A stretch of 64,000 bases of DNA from NCBI RefSeq assembly GCF_001949145.1, contig NW_019091362.1:7393987-7457986 (forward strand), given 5' to 3'. The position numbers were made by a program, and so were the translations under genes. Under the pieces are notes generated by a model that saw only the letters and a list, made by a program, of their open reading frames with translations, did no database searches and was not told the DNA's origin. Within the stretch, counting starts at the first letter, position 1. The number at the start of each line of letters is the position of its first letter. Shown here in pieces: positions 10,832 to 24,500 of this stretch. The DNA is from Acanthaster planci (Eukaryota; Echinodermata; Asteroidea; Valvatida; Acanthasteridae).

Positions 10832-11490
10832 ACCTGATTGGTGTCAGTGCTATCTCCAACTCATGTACTTGTGTAGATGTACATGATGTTTACATTTGTT
10901 TAAGTCCTCGTTCCTGTGTTCACCTCAAATTGACATACTATTTGTGTCTAGACGGACAGAATACATTCCAAATTGGGGGGTAAATCCATTTTCATTGTCT
11001 GCCCAAAAAAACACTTGGTAAAGACCCAGCCTGAGTACATTTTTTTCATACAAAACATACATCTTGATAATACTTTGTTTCATCAATATAACAATTGCAG
11101 GTGTAGAAGAACTGGGGATTAAAATATTTACTGGGAGTGTAAAGCCCATCAATGCAGGTGCACATACCTCGTGTAAGATTCAGATGAATTGTGTTGAAAA
11201 AAAATCAAATTTAAATAGTTTGGTCTGAAGAAATGTATAAATGTGCAGACCTGCAGATTTTAACCTGTGTGTTGAGGTAAAGAAGCAAGTCGACTGCTTT
11301 TGAATATTTTTAAATGTGTTATGGAAAGTCACTTTTTAGTCAGAAGAGGGAACTGAGACAGAAGTTTACTTTCACTTGGAAGACCGTCCAAAATCTGCAA
11401 GTTTTTCAAGATACTGTGTTCTTTTTTCTGTGTTTCTTACTGCTTTACATTCAGTTTTACCGTAATAAACACACTTGTTATGGAAGTGTT
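10832..11490 (+). other. DBR1: DBR1 3'UTR
   Basis: This AT-rich stretch follows the TAA stop and leads to a canonical AATAAA at 11464-11469. A GTGTTTTTTT tract at about 11486-11495 fits a downstream GU/U-rich element, so cleavage is expected around 11480-11490. The exact 3' end is inferred. Confidence 0.65.
11464..11469 (+). terminator. Polyadenylation signal AATAAA of DBR1
   Basis: This canonical hexamer lies about 630 bases after the stop codon and is followed at a suitable distance by a GT-then-T-rich tract. Confidence 0.65.
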
Positions 11491-11799
11491 TTTTTAATTT
11501 CCAGTCGAAAGTGCTTTTAATCCATCTTTGTTCAGCAAATATTAAATTTCTGAAGCGTTGATCAGACTTTCATTTGTGTACTTTATAGACTGAGATGTTA
11601 CTTTGACTCAATCGTTTTCATTGGAGATAAAAGAATTGTAACCTTGATTAACCTGCGTGTACAGAGTGAAGTTACTCATGGTTCTCGTTATGGTTGGGTT
11701 TCAATTTATAAACATGAGTTGAAATGAATTCAAGTATTGCTAGAGTAAAGTGTGTCGCCCACGGACGTATTTTTAAAAATCTGGACTCGCAATGCCCTC

Positions 11800-12116
11800 A
11801 ATCTGCTTATCATTGAATTCACTAGCGGCCATATGTATTTTATCGAGCCGTATACAAAGCTTGCCCAGCAATGCCCGTCTTTGTTCTCCCTGGCGTCAGT
11901 AGGTACAATTGCAAGCGAGCCAACCCGCCATTTGTATTCGGCTCGGTAAAAATGGCCGCTGGTTGGCTTCTATTTCATACGAAGGCGTCGCAAGTCCGGG
12001 TTTTTTTTTTTTAAAATACTTCCGTGGTGACGCCCTCTAGATAAGCATACCGGAAAGGCTGAGAATTTTACTGCTGCTTCAAAGTGCATTACTGAAAGGA
12101 CTGTAGAATCTACAAA
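11800..12116 (+). promoter_or_regulatory. Possible housekeeping-type promoter downstream of DBR1
   Basis: This stretch has more CpG than its surroundings. It holds an AAAATGGCCGC word similar to a YY1 site (11949-11959), ACTTCCG (12018-12024) and ACCGGAAA (12049-12056) ETS-type sites, and TGACG (12028-12032) resembling half a CRE. Motifs of this set are typical of TATA-less promoters. A T-run lies at about 12001-12012. No transcript evidence is available. Confidence 0.3.
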
Positions 12117-12160
12117 ATGTTAAACTGCGGACCGTCGGACTTTTTAGCGGATCTTTGTGC
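12117..12160 (+). CDS. Possible short first coding exon of an unknown gene
   Basis: An ATG with A at -3 opens a 14-codon frame (MLNCGPSDFLADLC) that runs straight into a good GTAAGC donor at 12161. It lies just downstream of the promoter-like ETS sites. I do not recognise the peptide and find no matching second exon, so any gene would have a long first intron or would leave the window. It could equally be a chance ATG and donor. Confidence 0.2.
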
Positions 12161-15100
12161 GTAAGCTTGGAAATTGGTATCTTAATAAACAGTGCAATGA
12201 TTTTTTTGTTTGACGTGAATGTCTGTAAGAAAAACGTTATGATCTTTGGGAATTTTTTATTCCTGATGTGCGTTTCAAATACTTAACTGTTCGATACACC
12301 CAAGGAAGATATAGATCAGATTTTCACTGCACCATTCTTCACCTTTCAGCAGGTATTGCTCTGTGATTGCTCGGCGTGGATAGATTTTCACGTGTGGCTT
12401 CTTTTCAACTTCGGGTAAAACGTCGGCAACACCAAAGCCTTAAGCGAATTCATGCCTGCTGTTCCCCACGAAGTGACGAAATCGATAAAACACATTCCTG
12501 AGACAAGCTCCTTTCTCTTTCCCCTCCTCTCAATCTCTTGTTTTCATCGCCCAACGAGCATCGTCTCACCTTGTCAGGCTGTTTTTCGGCCAGCAATCTG
12601 CACGAAAAAAGCCCCGGCAATTTCAGTTTGTTTACTGAGGCTGCACGGAAATATTGATTGGAATTACTCGGTTTGCGCTCGCTGCTCAACCTTGCTGCAG
12701 TGGTGACATTTTAATGACTTTTTAAACGAGTGAATTGTACTGCCGTGTTTCAAAACTAGAAAGTAAGTGGACAAGCTCGCTCACAGATCTTAGTAATATG
12801 GATAGTGTACATGTACATGAAGCCTAGCAGGTTCGTTTGACATTAGAAATGCGTGTCTTGTAATTCTTAAAACAATGTACAATTTTAAAAAGGACTGTTT
12901 TGGAAGGATCACATTCGCCAGGCAGTAAGTAATATGTAATGCATGCGATCGAGCACTTAATGGAGAGAGGGTTGTTAGATGGGTCAGTTTTGTAGCATAT
13001 ACAGGTACAGAAATAATAATGTGCGAAATACAGAAAAATCGGATGAGCGAAGCCAGAGACCAATCCAAACCGTCCATTCGACGTAGGGCTATTACATTAG
13101 TGATATAGATTCATGCTACTGTTTTGCTGTTAATAGCATAGATATTATTTAGAAATATTTTCTTCGTAGGAGTAGGTAAGAGCACCCATTGGCGGATACG
13201 CCATTATTCAGTTTCAGTGGTGTCGTTGCCACACCCTGTAAATGGGTGTGGTTCACGCTTCCTCGACGTCACACAAGAACAAACCCGGTTGCATGTATCA
13301 TCTGGGAATATGCCAACCCGAAGGGCTCGCATGTGCGCCACTGGTGAAGGGTCATTTGTGCAACGAGCCAGATGTATGTAGCTTGGGGATCAGAGGAACG
13401 GTAAGTACTGGTAAAACGTGCAGAGGTTCGTGGGGGATCTGGGGATGCAAGAACATGGCGAATGGAAAGCCGTAGGAGGTTACCTAAAGAATTTCTTTGA
13501 CCCCAACAAAAATACTAGTCCTTTTCAGAAGTGTGGTTCAGGGTTCATCTTGCAGAGGTTGAATAAACATTTCGTGAATACTGACGCGAAATTGTGGCTT
13601 AAGATCACATATTTGTGCTCCAAATTTGCAAAACGTGAACACATTTTGACTCGAGCGAATTTCGATGTGAATGTTTAGTGACGTCACATTCGCTTCGCTT
13701 ACCTGAAGTATGAACCGGCCTTAATGGGCGAGAAACTAATGCCACTGTCTTTTTTATTTCATATAATTCATGTTTTGCCGGCCCGATGCGCGCAAACAAG
13801 CACGTAAGAACATGCATGCGTCGTTGCTCCTCTTGTCTACAGACAGAACCCTTTGCCAAATTCGTAGACAAGCCCATAATCTGTTTTGCACCGCCTATTG
13901 CCACAGTCTACCCAAGTTTAATAATGGCTCCGTAAATACTTCATTCAGTCCACTTGTGTATTCATAGTCAGCCAGGTGTTCCATGCAAATTGCCTACACA
14001 AATCTAGGGAGTTCAAGTAAGATGCATGCACAAGCCTTTTCGCAGGCTGAAGCACTTTGTTCTACCAAAGAGAAAGAAAAGCTAGGCTAGCCCACAGTGC
14101 TTCGCAGCTGCGGTGCAACCTGTTAAACTAACTTCATTTGTGTGCATTTAAAGTTTAGGGCTCCGCCGACTTAACACCGCCGAATACTTTCGAGCGGAGC
14201 CGCTGCCGATTGGGCAGTGCCGCGGACCGCTCAGATCATCGGTTCGTTAAACCCACGGTGGTTGATGCAATCACACGCTGAGCAGTGCATCAAAGTAATT
14301 GGGGAAAACAGGTTTCTTTCAGACTACTCTCAAATCAACGCCAATAAGTCCTCTGCCTTGCCGCTCACTATAATATGCCATGATTGCTTCCCCGTCGCTG
14401 TGCTGTCTGCGAAAGTAAGATCATCCGGGGAATTTATTTCCTGCATTTGCACCATTCGTTGTGGAAGCAGTTTCAAAGAATGAAATTGACTTCCATTTTA
14501 CTACTTTTGCAATTTGAAATAAATATGCTAGATTCGCGATAGGTCTGTTTCACCCTTATGATACCAGAATGAGACTACAGTGACGATGTGCCACAAGGAA
14601 TCGACAGTATTTTCCTCGCTGGAACTTTTCAACAATGAGTCACCATATACAAGTACACTCCGATGGATATTATTTATCACCGAGATACACATCTCGGTGG
14701 CACAAATTGGCTGGGCCTCGTCCGTGGTCCCCTCCCGTCTGCTAACAGAACGCGAACGGTGATATGATCGGACGGGAGAAATAATGTGGATTGCCCCCAG
14801 CACAATGTTGGCATTTTCTCTCGCTCTGAATCTTTCAAGAGGGCTTGGTGCAACAGAGTACGATAATACGATAGTAATAACGCCAGGAGGTAGACTAAAT
14901 GCATGAATTGTTGTCCCGGGGCAACTCATTTGGTATAGTCCGAGCATGGATGCTCCACTTAACTTTGGTTCACGGGCGTTCCGCTTTATTCATCGACCTA
15001 TACCTATGGACTCTGGGTAGTCTCAATTGGCGTTTTCACGGAATTTCCCGAGCTTTATTAACGTCCACGAAGACAAGGCCTTTGGTTCGCCGCCCTTGTC

Positions 15101-16149
15101 TCGTTTGTTCTCTGTAACCAATTAATTTCCCCATCATGAGTCTTGACAACTCGTCCAGCTTTCAAGTCATGTATTCGTTTGCTTCTCCATCTCACTTTGT
15201 CTGCATTTCCTTCACATGCCTCACTTTTTTGAAGCTAGCGATCATAGCACATCGTGACGACGAAACCTTAAAACGCGACTCATAATTCTGTAGTCTTCAA
15301 GCAACATTAAAGGTGCAATGTCTTACTGCAACATCTAAGCATAATTCCAAAACGCGAAAAGTAAAAAGAAAGAAGAAGAGAAAAGGTTACCAAAACACAT
15401 ACTCACGTTTGGCAAAACAGAGCACCTAATGACCAGCCACATGAACGGGGCTTTAAATCCTCTTAGAATTGACAACAGTGGTAAACAGTAAATGTCTTCC
15501 CTTGCTGCGATATGTAGTATTTCAACACCACAATAGCATGTGACGTCTTCTTTATTAAAGCCCCCTCAAACTGATAAGCAAGGCACATTGCTTATCTTTT
15601 GTTATTGGTGTAACGGGATCCTGACAGTGTTTTTGTGCTTATTTCCCAGATGTCCATCCACAGTGTGCCTTCTTCATTATGTAATTCTCGTGATCCTCTA
15701 TGAGACGCATGACCTGAAACCTGACACCTCCCACACTACTCCTGAATTGGCGCAACACCGCCAAAGGAAAAAATGAGCGGGATTTAATGACAGTGGAGAG
15801 GCCTTGACTTTAGCTCTTTTGGGGTTGCCCGTGGCAACCAGGGATTTATGTTTGTCTTAGACCCACAGGGACTGTTAGTTGTGCTACAGTGTTCATGCCT
15901 TTTCAACAACGACGACGGGACTCTTAAGCGTAGGAATGGGAATGGGAAAATCGTCTCCATAGCATTCGTCAAGGCACTCGTCATGCTGTACGGCTCCGGA
16001 CACAAATATTTTGCTGAGTGTATTCAACTCTACATAGGGATTTGTCTTTAAGTCCTTACATCTTTCATATCACTTCACGCGGCAGCACAAGGGTACTTAA
16101 ACCCTCCGCAATAGGCCATAACGCTAAATGCAGAAAATGAGTATAAATA
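12161..16149. other. Intergenic or intronic stretch, no gene recognised
   Basis: Short open frames occur on both strands but none shows a known domain. Visible details are a perfect 8-bp stem hairpin CCACACCC/GGGTGTGG (13229-13251), a Cys-rich open frame from 13242 that reaches a GTAAGT donor near 13399, a GC-rich inverted repeat GGCTCCGC/GCGGAGCC (14159-14201) and a 9-bp stem palindrome (14678-14699). Confidence 0.5.
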
Positions 16150-16428
16150 GACCGATTGCGCCCTCTTTAGTCATATGATCAACAATGGGTGTCAAACATC
16201 AGCAAACGTATAACGTCCTCCATGAGCAAAGTGAGTCGTGTCACTTACCAAAAATAAAACCTACGGTTGGTAAATTACTCAGACTAATGATGTGCTGAGC
16301 ACTTATACCGAAAATTGGCATAATTTTGGTAACCTAAACTTGGGACACACTTTGCCATCGAAGGATGCCATGCTTATTGATGTCTAATACCCACTAAAGG
16401 TCACGTGACTGAGATGGCGCAATCAGTC
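16150..16428. mobile_element. TA-flanked foldback MITE (Tc1/mariner-like)
   Basis: The 279 bp element is flanked by TA at 16148-16149 and 16429-16430. Its arms are long imperfect inverted repeats: the left begins GACCGATTGCGCCCTCT and the right, reverse-complemented, GACTGATTGCGCCATCT. Similarity continues through AGTCA..TGA, GGGT and ACATCA words and on to GCAAAGTG and TTACCAAAA towards the centre. It has no coding capacity. A TA target suggests Tc1/mariner mobilisation; family assignment is inference. Confidence 0.75.
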
Positions 16429-18123
16429 TATTGTTCGGGCGTCATCATAACCCGTTGAAATAACTGTTATCATTCATTAATGCATACTGCCATGTTTTGT
16501 ACACAGTGAGAGGTTTTGACATAAAACTAAATGACTGTTGATATACCGAATGATGTATAGGCCTACCTGCAAATGTCAGAGGAAACGCATAAATATTCAA
16601 TTTTACATGAGCTGTTCTCCGGTTTATATATAAGGGCCATAAGGAGCACTGTTCATTGGGAAATGCTTTGCGAAGATGGAAGCCAGAGCTGATTTCTTCC
16701 CCTTTCTGCGGAGAGACTAAACTTGGCCATTCGTGTGCCACAACGGGATCCGTATGTCCTCAGGATTAAGTTTTAACGCGACAACATCAGGGCAAGGAAA
16801 CAGTTCTTGCATCGGGCATAACCTGCTCAAACCTCACGTTGATTTCCCCCTCAACCCCCGAACGTTCTGTCCCTTCTTCTCCCTGCACCTTCATTCTCCC
16901 TGTTGAGCCATCTCGAATCTTTCGAGGGCTTCAATCCTAAGTAATTAGAAGCTGAGGTCGACGCGTGCGCGGGCAAGCAGGCAAGCAAGTCCTGAGTCCC
17001 GCCAGCAAACCAATCAATCGTACTGCTACGCCCTGTGACAATACACACAGCGGTACCTGCGCAGCCGGGCCAACATCCAATACGCCATTGACGTCACTGA
17101 GCGACATGCTTGGCTCAAAACACTGGATTTAGTTCCATATATAGACAGAGTTGCGCCCAAAATAGTATGTTGGATTATTTTTGCGTCCCCTAGGTGTATG
17201 TAGGTCAGAACACTCCCACAATGACTTTATTAATTGGATGCTGAACCAAAATACTAAACAGTCTTTTCAAAGATATTTATAAAACAAGCAGCTTACTTCA
17301 ACAGGTAGAAATTAGCGTTGATTTCCCTTCTCTGACGGAGACTAAAAAAGCACTTCCATCAAATTTTCCTCACTGATCACAGCTCCCTGGGCACATACCG
17401 GTATGGTAGACTACCAAGGCATTGAACGTTGACGTGTGTTAATGCATTAACCGTTGATATGACTTGTGAAAGCCTGCTCAGTAAAAATGATTTGATTCAA
17501 CAGAAAATGTGTTTGTGTTACATTTCTGAACACTGCTAACAATATACTGCACTGTGTGCGAAGGTCCCGCGTGTTTATCCGACGGATATTTTATGTTGTA
17601 GATCGCGGCTGTAGGCTTCTATCTGAATACCTACATAGTGCGTTGAATTTGTTCAACTCAGATTGGAATCGCGTTTGAAACAAAGGTTTTAGTTAAGCGC
17701 TATAGGGCAACAGATAAACTAAACATTATCTTCGGCAGTCACCTCCACTGAACCAAGAAAATGAAAGCGTTTTTCACCCGTTGCAAAGTTTCTCAGGGCA
17801 CGTCGTACCTGCTGAATAACGGAACAGCCGCGTGCCCTTTCAATTATCACGCGAACTTCTCAAGACACTTCTCCAGGGGCGCATTTTTCACAACCATAAC
17901 CAGAAACTCGTTAAAGTGTTTGTCATTAGTTGGACGTTGTCATGGCTTTGGTTTCGCCTATTATGGCATTACTGTTTCGATTAGAGGAAAATCCAACGTG
18001 GGTACTGGTAATCACTGGTTGAAAATTGCGTAAAATTGAAAATTGCACGTGCCTATAGGGTGAGGTATGAAATGTGATGTTTTTGTCATCCGAAAATATG
18101 AAGATAGCTACACAAGCATTTCA
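16429..18123. other. Stretch without a recognised gene
   Basis: Only short open frames without known motifs, the longest about 98 codons on the minus strand at 16445-16741. No transposon ends were found. It stops at an assembly gap. Confidence 0.5.
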
Positions 18124-18429
18124 NNNNNNNNNNNNNNNNNNNNNNNNNNNNNNNNNNNNNNNNNNNNNNNNNNNNNNNNNNNNNNNNNNNNNNNNNNNNN
18201 NNNNNNNNNNNNNNNNNNNNNNNNNNNNNNNNNNNNNNNNNNNNNNNNNNNNNNNNNNNNNNNNNNNNNNNNNNNNNNNNNNNNNNNNNNNNNNNNNNNN
18301 NNNNNNNNNNNNNNNNNNNNNNNNNNNNNNNNNNNNNNNNNNNNNNNNNNNNNNNNNNNNNNNNNNNNNNNNNNNNNNNNNNNNNNNNNNNNNNNNNNNN
18401 NNNNNNNNNNNNNNNNNNNNNNNNNNNNN
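18124..18429. other. Assembly gap (306 N)
   Basis: An uninterrupted run of N. It abuts a GTTT-rich microsatellite, so the gap probably marks a collapsed or unread simple repeat. Apparent open frames spanning it are artefacts. Confidence 0.99.
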
Positions 18430-18583
18430 GTTTGTTTGTTTGTTTGTTTGTTGGGTTGTTTGTTTGTATGTTGGGGGGTGTTTGTTTGTTTGTTTGTTTG
18501 TTGGGTTGTTGGGGGTGTTTGTTTGTTTGTTGGGGTGTTGGGGTTGGTTGGTTGGTTGGTTGGTTGGTTGGTTGGTTTGGGGG
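18430..18583. repeat. Microsatellite (GTTT)n grading into (TTGG)n
   Basis: A degenerate tetranucleotide array: GTTT units mixed with TTGGG, then at least eight TTGG units, directly following the N gap. The true length is unknown because the gap hides its left end. Confidence 0.97.
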
Positions 18584-21500
18584 AGATATGCGAATGAATG
18601 GTGGGGAAGGAACACTATACTGCCACCACGAGTTAATAATGGGCCAATTAACAAACAAACTGGTCAATAAAGAAAGGGAAACATTTTTTAACGGGACAGA
18701 CTTCACACAGGTCACCCTGTAAGGCAACTTCGTTTCCTTCAATTCAGCTTGGAAACAAACACAGGCAAACCGAGTCATAAGAGGAGCTGCTGGTACCCAC
18801 CACGAGAGCAGAGTCGAGTATTGTCTTTCCCTCTTCAAGCATAGCGCTGCCTATCGCTCCCTTCTTCCCTTACTTACTCTGGGGGAGTGATGCATGTATT
18901 TATCTTTCTAGGAGGAGAATACTCAAAGTCGGGGCCAGATTTCGATAAACGGATGCAGGACTGTGTTCGTAGGGCACCTAGCGAGGGCTAGAATAACACG
19001 GCGAAATGAATGACTCATCCAGAAAAAAAGGCTTCATTCACCAACACTTGGTGTTTGCCTTACTTCCGTCTCGCACAAGTTCACATGCTATATCCACAAC
19101 TGCTCTCACAGTGGTGCGTGGAGAAGTTCTCTTTATGATAAGATTCACATAGCTTCGACTGCGATGCGGCACTATTGTTGACAGTGTGAGTGGCATTGTG
19201 GGACATACGTGGTTCGCAAACAGCTAAAACTCTCTCTTTGGAATGAAATTAGGAATATTCAGCCTGACTAAATGTTCTTAGGATAGAACAGTTAGTGAAT
19301 GAAGTAAGTCCACTGTAAGTGATATGCGCAAACACTTTAAGTTTAGTTTAAATCAGTCAACAGGAATATTCTGTGGATCTGTTGATGGATTTTTGCCTTT
19401 GCTTCGTTTGGCAAAAATCAGTACCGTTGGTTTGCTGCATGTCCAGTGGCCTACAATAACCTGAATCTGTGTAAGTACAAGGAGGTTCTTTATGATAAGA
19501 GTGGACACATCATTTATACACCGGAAGACTTGCTCGATATCATCATGATGGTGATGTGTGCGTCACTATTGTTGAATAGTTTTAGATAAGCTTATTGAAA
19601 TATGGCGTGCAAAGTTGACATTTAATCCGCGTACACAGATATCTCTGTTCTTAATAAATATGTCTGTTATTGATAGAGATATCTCTATTAGAAATAGATA
19701 TATCTCTACAGGAAAAACCGTGTTTTCAGAAATTACATTTCAGAACGACATATAAAGCATAAATTCCGTCTTACCTAAATGCGAGATTTTGTTAAAACCA
19801 TGAAGAATCATTGCTTCTTTTTCAGGATATCAAAACTGAATCAACGAATCTAATCTTCTTGATCAAATTCCAAAGCTAAGAACTACGCAGCATACGTCAA
19901 ACGTAAAATGTCTAAACACCCTGTACCGTGTAGTTAGGTACATAAGCCGTTGATTGCCTCGCAATCCCTTGCGTTTTCCCTAGCGAGTTTGGTGAAAGGA
20001 CTGAATCGGCCCAAGTCAAACATCTTCAGTCGACCTAAATGATAACGAAGAAAAAGATGCATTGTATAATTTGTTCACGTCGGAATAGCGCTACACTTGA
20101 TGTTCTGCCTTTAAAGCTCACAAATTTCAAAAATATCAAAGTGACTGGATTAAAGCCTCAGGCCACTAGTCCATCTACCGGGAAAGCGAATCCTTCGATA
20201 TGAAACTCCCAAAATGGGATACAAAATCGCTCACCAACAGGTGCAATCCTTGAATGGAGAACAAATCAATAAGCCTTGCTAAAGAGTAAAATGGCTTTGT
20301 GTGTATTAAGATAAACCAGCTTCTATTACGGAAGATGGTTTTGGTTAAATCTCGAGAATTACCAGCGGTCGCAAAAAGCCCTAAGACTTAAATTACAGCA
20401 ACAAGTCTTTTGTTCGCACAAATCTTTATTATTACAAATGGCATCAGAATGGCTACAGTGCGAGAGCTTGTCTCCTCAAGGGACAACCTTGTATTAAGTC
20501 CTATAACTGCAAGTTTTTTGTCATACGGAAGATATTTTCCACTCTGTTGAAATGGTTGGAGTGGTCTCGGCAGATTAATGAACAAGGCGACTTAACGCTG
20601 TAAGATCTCAGATCGGTTTGCAGTAAACATTTCAACAACGACCAACTTTCATGCTGATGTTCACTACCAATTTATCACGGTATTATCTTCAGCTTTAAGC
20701 AGGAAAACGCCAATACGCTGAGGGATAAGCTATACAGAGATGGTACACGGGAGATGAACCAGCAGACACCACCATGTTCATGATTTACTGACACTGATAA
20801 TTAAGAACATAGCACTTGTGTTGTTGACCCCGTCCATTACAAATTTAATGCAATTGAAACGTTTATGCTGTCTAGGCCGAACAAAGCAACAACTGCCACG
20901 CTTCTCCTTTGAAACCAGTTCTCTTTAAATCTTTAAGTTGGAATGCAATTTATAGAAGCCGTCAATAACGAACGTCAATCGGAAAGTTTTTTAACTCTTC
21001 AGAAATGTAATGAAAGCAGGCCTACATTGTTGGCTACCTTTGGTGGAATTTAATCACCTTTGGGGGAAAATGAAAGTACGCGCAGTCTATATTTTGAAAA
21101 AAGTTTACTTGCTGAGAAAGGATCCCCTTGTTTTAAAGTAAAGTTATGAACAAAAAAAGAAGTTTCACGTCGTTATAGCCACAGTTGCGAAGTCCTGTCT
21201 CATATCGAAAAACGACTTAATTTGTATGGGCGCGCCCTTCGATGTTAATCGAATCATGCAGTACCTATGCAGACCGAAGCACTGTTCGACCGGCCGTTGC
21301 TTTGTGCATACTCCCGCCGATTATGATGCATGAGGATCGACCGACTGAAACATAGAAAGGATTGCCTTCTGGAGCTGGCATGGGATACATTACTCAGCTA
21401 ACCAAACACTGAATTATAACACTCAAGGTTTTAGGGCATGCTTCACCGTTCAGTAAGACTAACGCACCGGGTGTAGACGGGCGCCAGACGGTGAACTAAA

Positions 21501-24500
21501 TCTTATCTTTTTACGGTTACTTGCGCGCGATACCGTTCTTTCAAAGTGAGCCGTGCCCCGTTTTTGAATTATTCATTGGCTGTTGCAGGAGGACGATTGT
21601 CTGAGCGATCATTGGTGAGTAAAATGATTAAAATGCACGCTTTATTTATGTCTCTATAAAACCTGCATTGAGCAGATTAAATTATAGTGGTTTATAATAC
21701 TAACACGTATAGTCATTTCCTGCTTAGGCTGTTAAAAAGGCTTATTACTGTCTCTCCTTTCTCCAAATCGATATAAACAAAAATGCGTGTTATTTATTTA
21801 GCATCACAATTTCCCTACAGTTACAAAGCGTTTCTAACCTTTTTTCCTTAGTCCTAAATTGCCTGTTCCTGGAGTGACATCACAGGGAACGAGCGTTTGA
21901 TTTGAAATCACGAAAGTACAGTAGAAAAAAGAGAGAACTGGGGTCATAGATTTCACCACAAAACAATTGAGTGAGATATTCACTGTACGACCCCTTTAAT
22001 TTTGTCCTTTCAGGGTTGCAGATAGCAGTTGATGAATGTCACATAATGTCTAACACCCACATGCGTGTCTGGGTTCAGTAATGATTTCTTTTAACCATAA
22101 TAACTCGTACTACATGACCAGTGTGCAGCTTGGCTCTAATAAGGTTCCAACTGATTGCATGGGAACACAGCGCACAACTTTTTATCTAGAAAGAGGCGAA
22201 GATCAAACTGGGGAAAAAATCAAAAGTCGGCGTAAGTAAGAAGGCGACAGAATATTTGAAGTCTGAGCTAATTTATTTTTCAGTTTCAGACAAACAAAAG
22301 GAAGTTATGTGAGCCATGCACCTTTGGCACTGGTTGATGTAATTAAGTCCCTTTCCAAAAATGAGTCCATAAATATATTTTCTTACCAACTCACCACACC
22401 GTCTAAGACTTTATAACCGGTCTTCACTGACAGTAAGGAAATCATAATTTCTGTTGCCATCTCGACCGTATCCAGGTAGTCACACTATACAAGACCTGAT
22501 TATCAACAGATCCCTCAATGCAGAGTGGCCATATAATAAAGATACCATTTTTAAGGAAAGGGTTGCATTACGCTGAAATCTGAGAAATTCCGGTAACCAT
22601 CGATCCGATCAGGGAGAGAGTGATGCAGACGGCCTTGTGGGGCCAAGGTGTACTCCGTGAGTGGCCGACACCCTATCGATCCGGCCGATCCGGTAATTTT
22701 GTGGGTTGCAACTAGGGTGCAGACGCATACCAAACGGAGCGGAAAAGCCTTGCTTTGTAAATCGTTACCTTCGATTTGTTGCGCTGGGATTTGGTTCAAG
22801 AGAAATGAATTTGTCAGCATGAGATTTTGTGTATAGGTGATCATTACTTCTTTGAAACAACTTCGGTCAATTATCATTCCATTTCAGTGCAGGCACCCGT
22901 CAAGATTTCAATGTGTGGCAACCGATTTTTCCCGGAGCTAAACATCAACGTCAACCAAAAGGCGATTTCAGTCCTCATCACACAGTTTCAAAAGAATGCG
23001 CAAAGTCGGCATTCAAACAGCGCATGCCCAAACTGAAGCTCGTTGGAGGTCAATCGGGTCAGTCGACTCGCATGCGCGCTTTGTTCGTGAATGACCTTTC
23101 CTACTTCAAATACTGAACTCGCTTACTAAAAAAAAGTTGACATGGAAACTCCTCAGATTTGAACTTTACGCCCTTGTATACCAGTAGGTGTTACACATGA
23201 AGTGGTTATTCAATGACAAACACGTTGGTAATAGTATCGATCTATAGCAACTGCATGCATCAGAACTAATTTTATTGCAAAGAAGAGCTGAAGCAGCATT
23301 TCAGTTGTCAGAGGAAGAGCTGGGGGAGGGATTTATTCGCTCAAAATCTGCACATATTGTGCTGTAGTATATGCTTATTTCACGACTTGAATTACATTGT
23401 AGGAAGTATTGTGCCCTATAAATTGTGTAGCTTTGCTCAGACAAATCCCTGTAAAGTGCAATGAGATACTCAGGTGGTACAACTCTTGGATTCCCTAGAT
23501 CCAGACTCAGGTTTCGCTCACCCACTTTTGATGTACTGTTGATATTATAGGGCAGCCAACTAAAACAACACTTATAAGGTCACTCTCTGGGAACTTCAAG
23601 ATTTGAACACTCAACCGTGCATTCATGAGAGCAGTAATTAATCCCAGGGGTATCTGCAGGAAATGTGACAGGCTGATGAAAGAGGATCTCAAGTTGGGTA
23701 CAGCGGGTTCTCAAACCTCAGGGTAAAGCGCAAAATTGTCGGCTGGTCTAGATTCTGAAATGGTTACAGGGTGGGTCGGGGATGTGTTTTTACTCGAGAG
23801 CCGTTTATATGGTGAGGACGGGTGTACATTCCAAACCAGCCCTACAGCATAACCATTATATATTGGACACGGCTCGCCAGTTCACATAAAATCGATCTGC
23901 TGCAGTAAACCAGGCGATAATTGTAACCCATTTCACCAGGGCGAAAGGTAAGGGGAATGAATGGATCGTCCTTACAACTTAATTACGGAGGAAACCCAGG
24001 AAACAGTATTCACCCGTTAATAAAAAACGACGATGATACAACATGAAAGATATCTGTATAGCGGGGAGGTTACCTGCAACTATTTATAGCATAACCCAGA
24101 CTTGCACTCCTCAAAGTTTCTTAATATGGTTTCGGCAAACTCTTTCTTAAATTGTTTTGTTTCCATCATGGCTTAACAGGAATATGTAAAAACATGAGTT
24201 TTAAAGTGAAACGGGCACCATCAATATTTTCCTTGACTATAGTGGCTACAGGTTTGATGGAAGTACCTACAACTTTGTTTCGGAAATGCACTGGCTGCTA
24301 CTAATTGTCAAAGAGAGAATTACACCTACAGTTCACTTGTTAGAGTATAGTTACAGAAAGTAAATACTCAAAAGTATAACGTGAAAACCCCAAACCTGCA
24401 AAGATACTGTAAACATATTTCAGCCAAATAGCAAACTTTACATTTTAAACAGCTTTCAGCGTGTTTGTCCAAATTATGGCATATGCATTCCTAGATATCA

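Noticed and set aside
13242-13475. Cys-rich open frame (CMYHLGICQ...GLACAPL...LCNEPDVC) with a GTAAGT donor near 13399
   Set aside because: It vaguely recalls secreted Cys-rich domains, but the spacing fits no family I know, there is no good acceptor or signal peptide, and the upstream codon in frame is a stop.
18067-18838. Open frames of up to 250 codons around the N gap
   Set aside because: Most of their length is unread N or the translation of a GTTT/TTGG microsatellite; they are artefacts.
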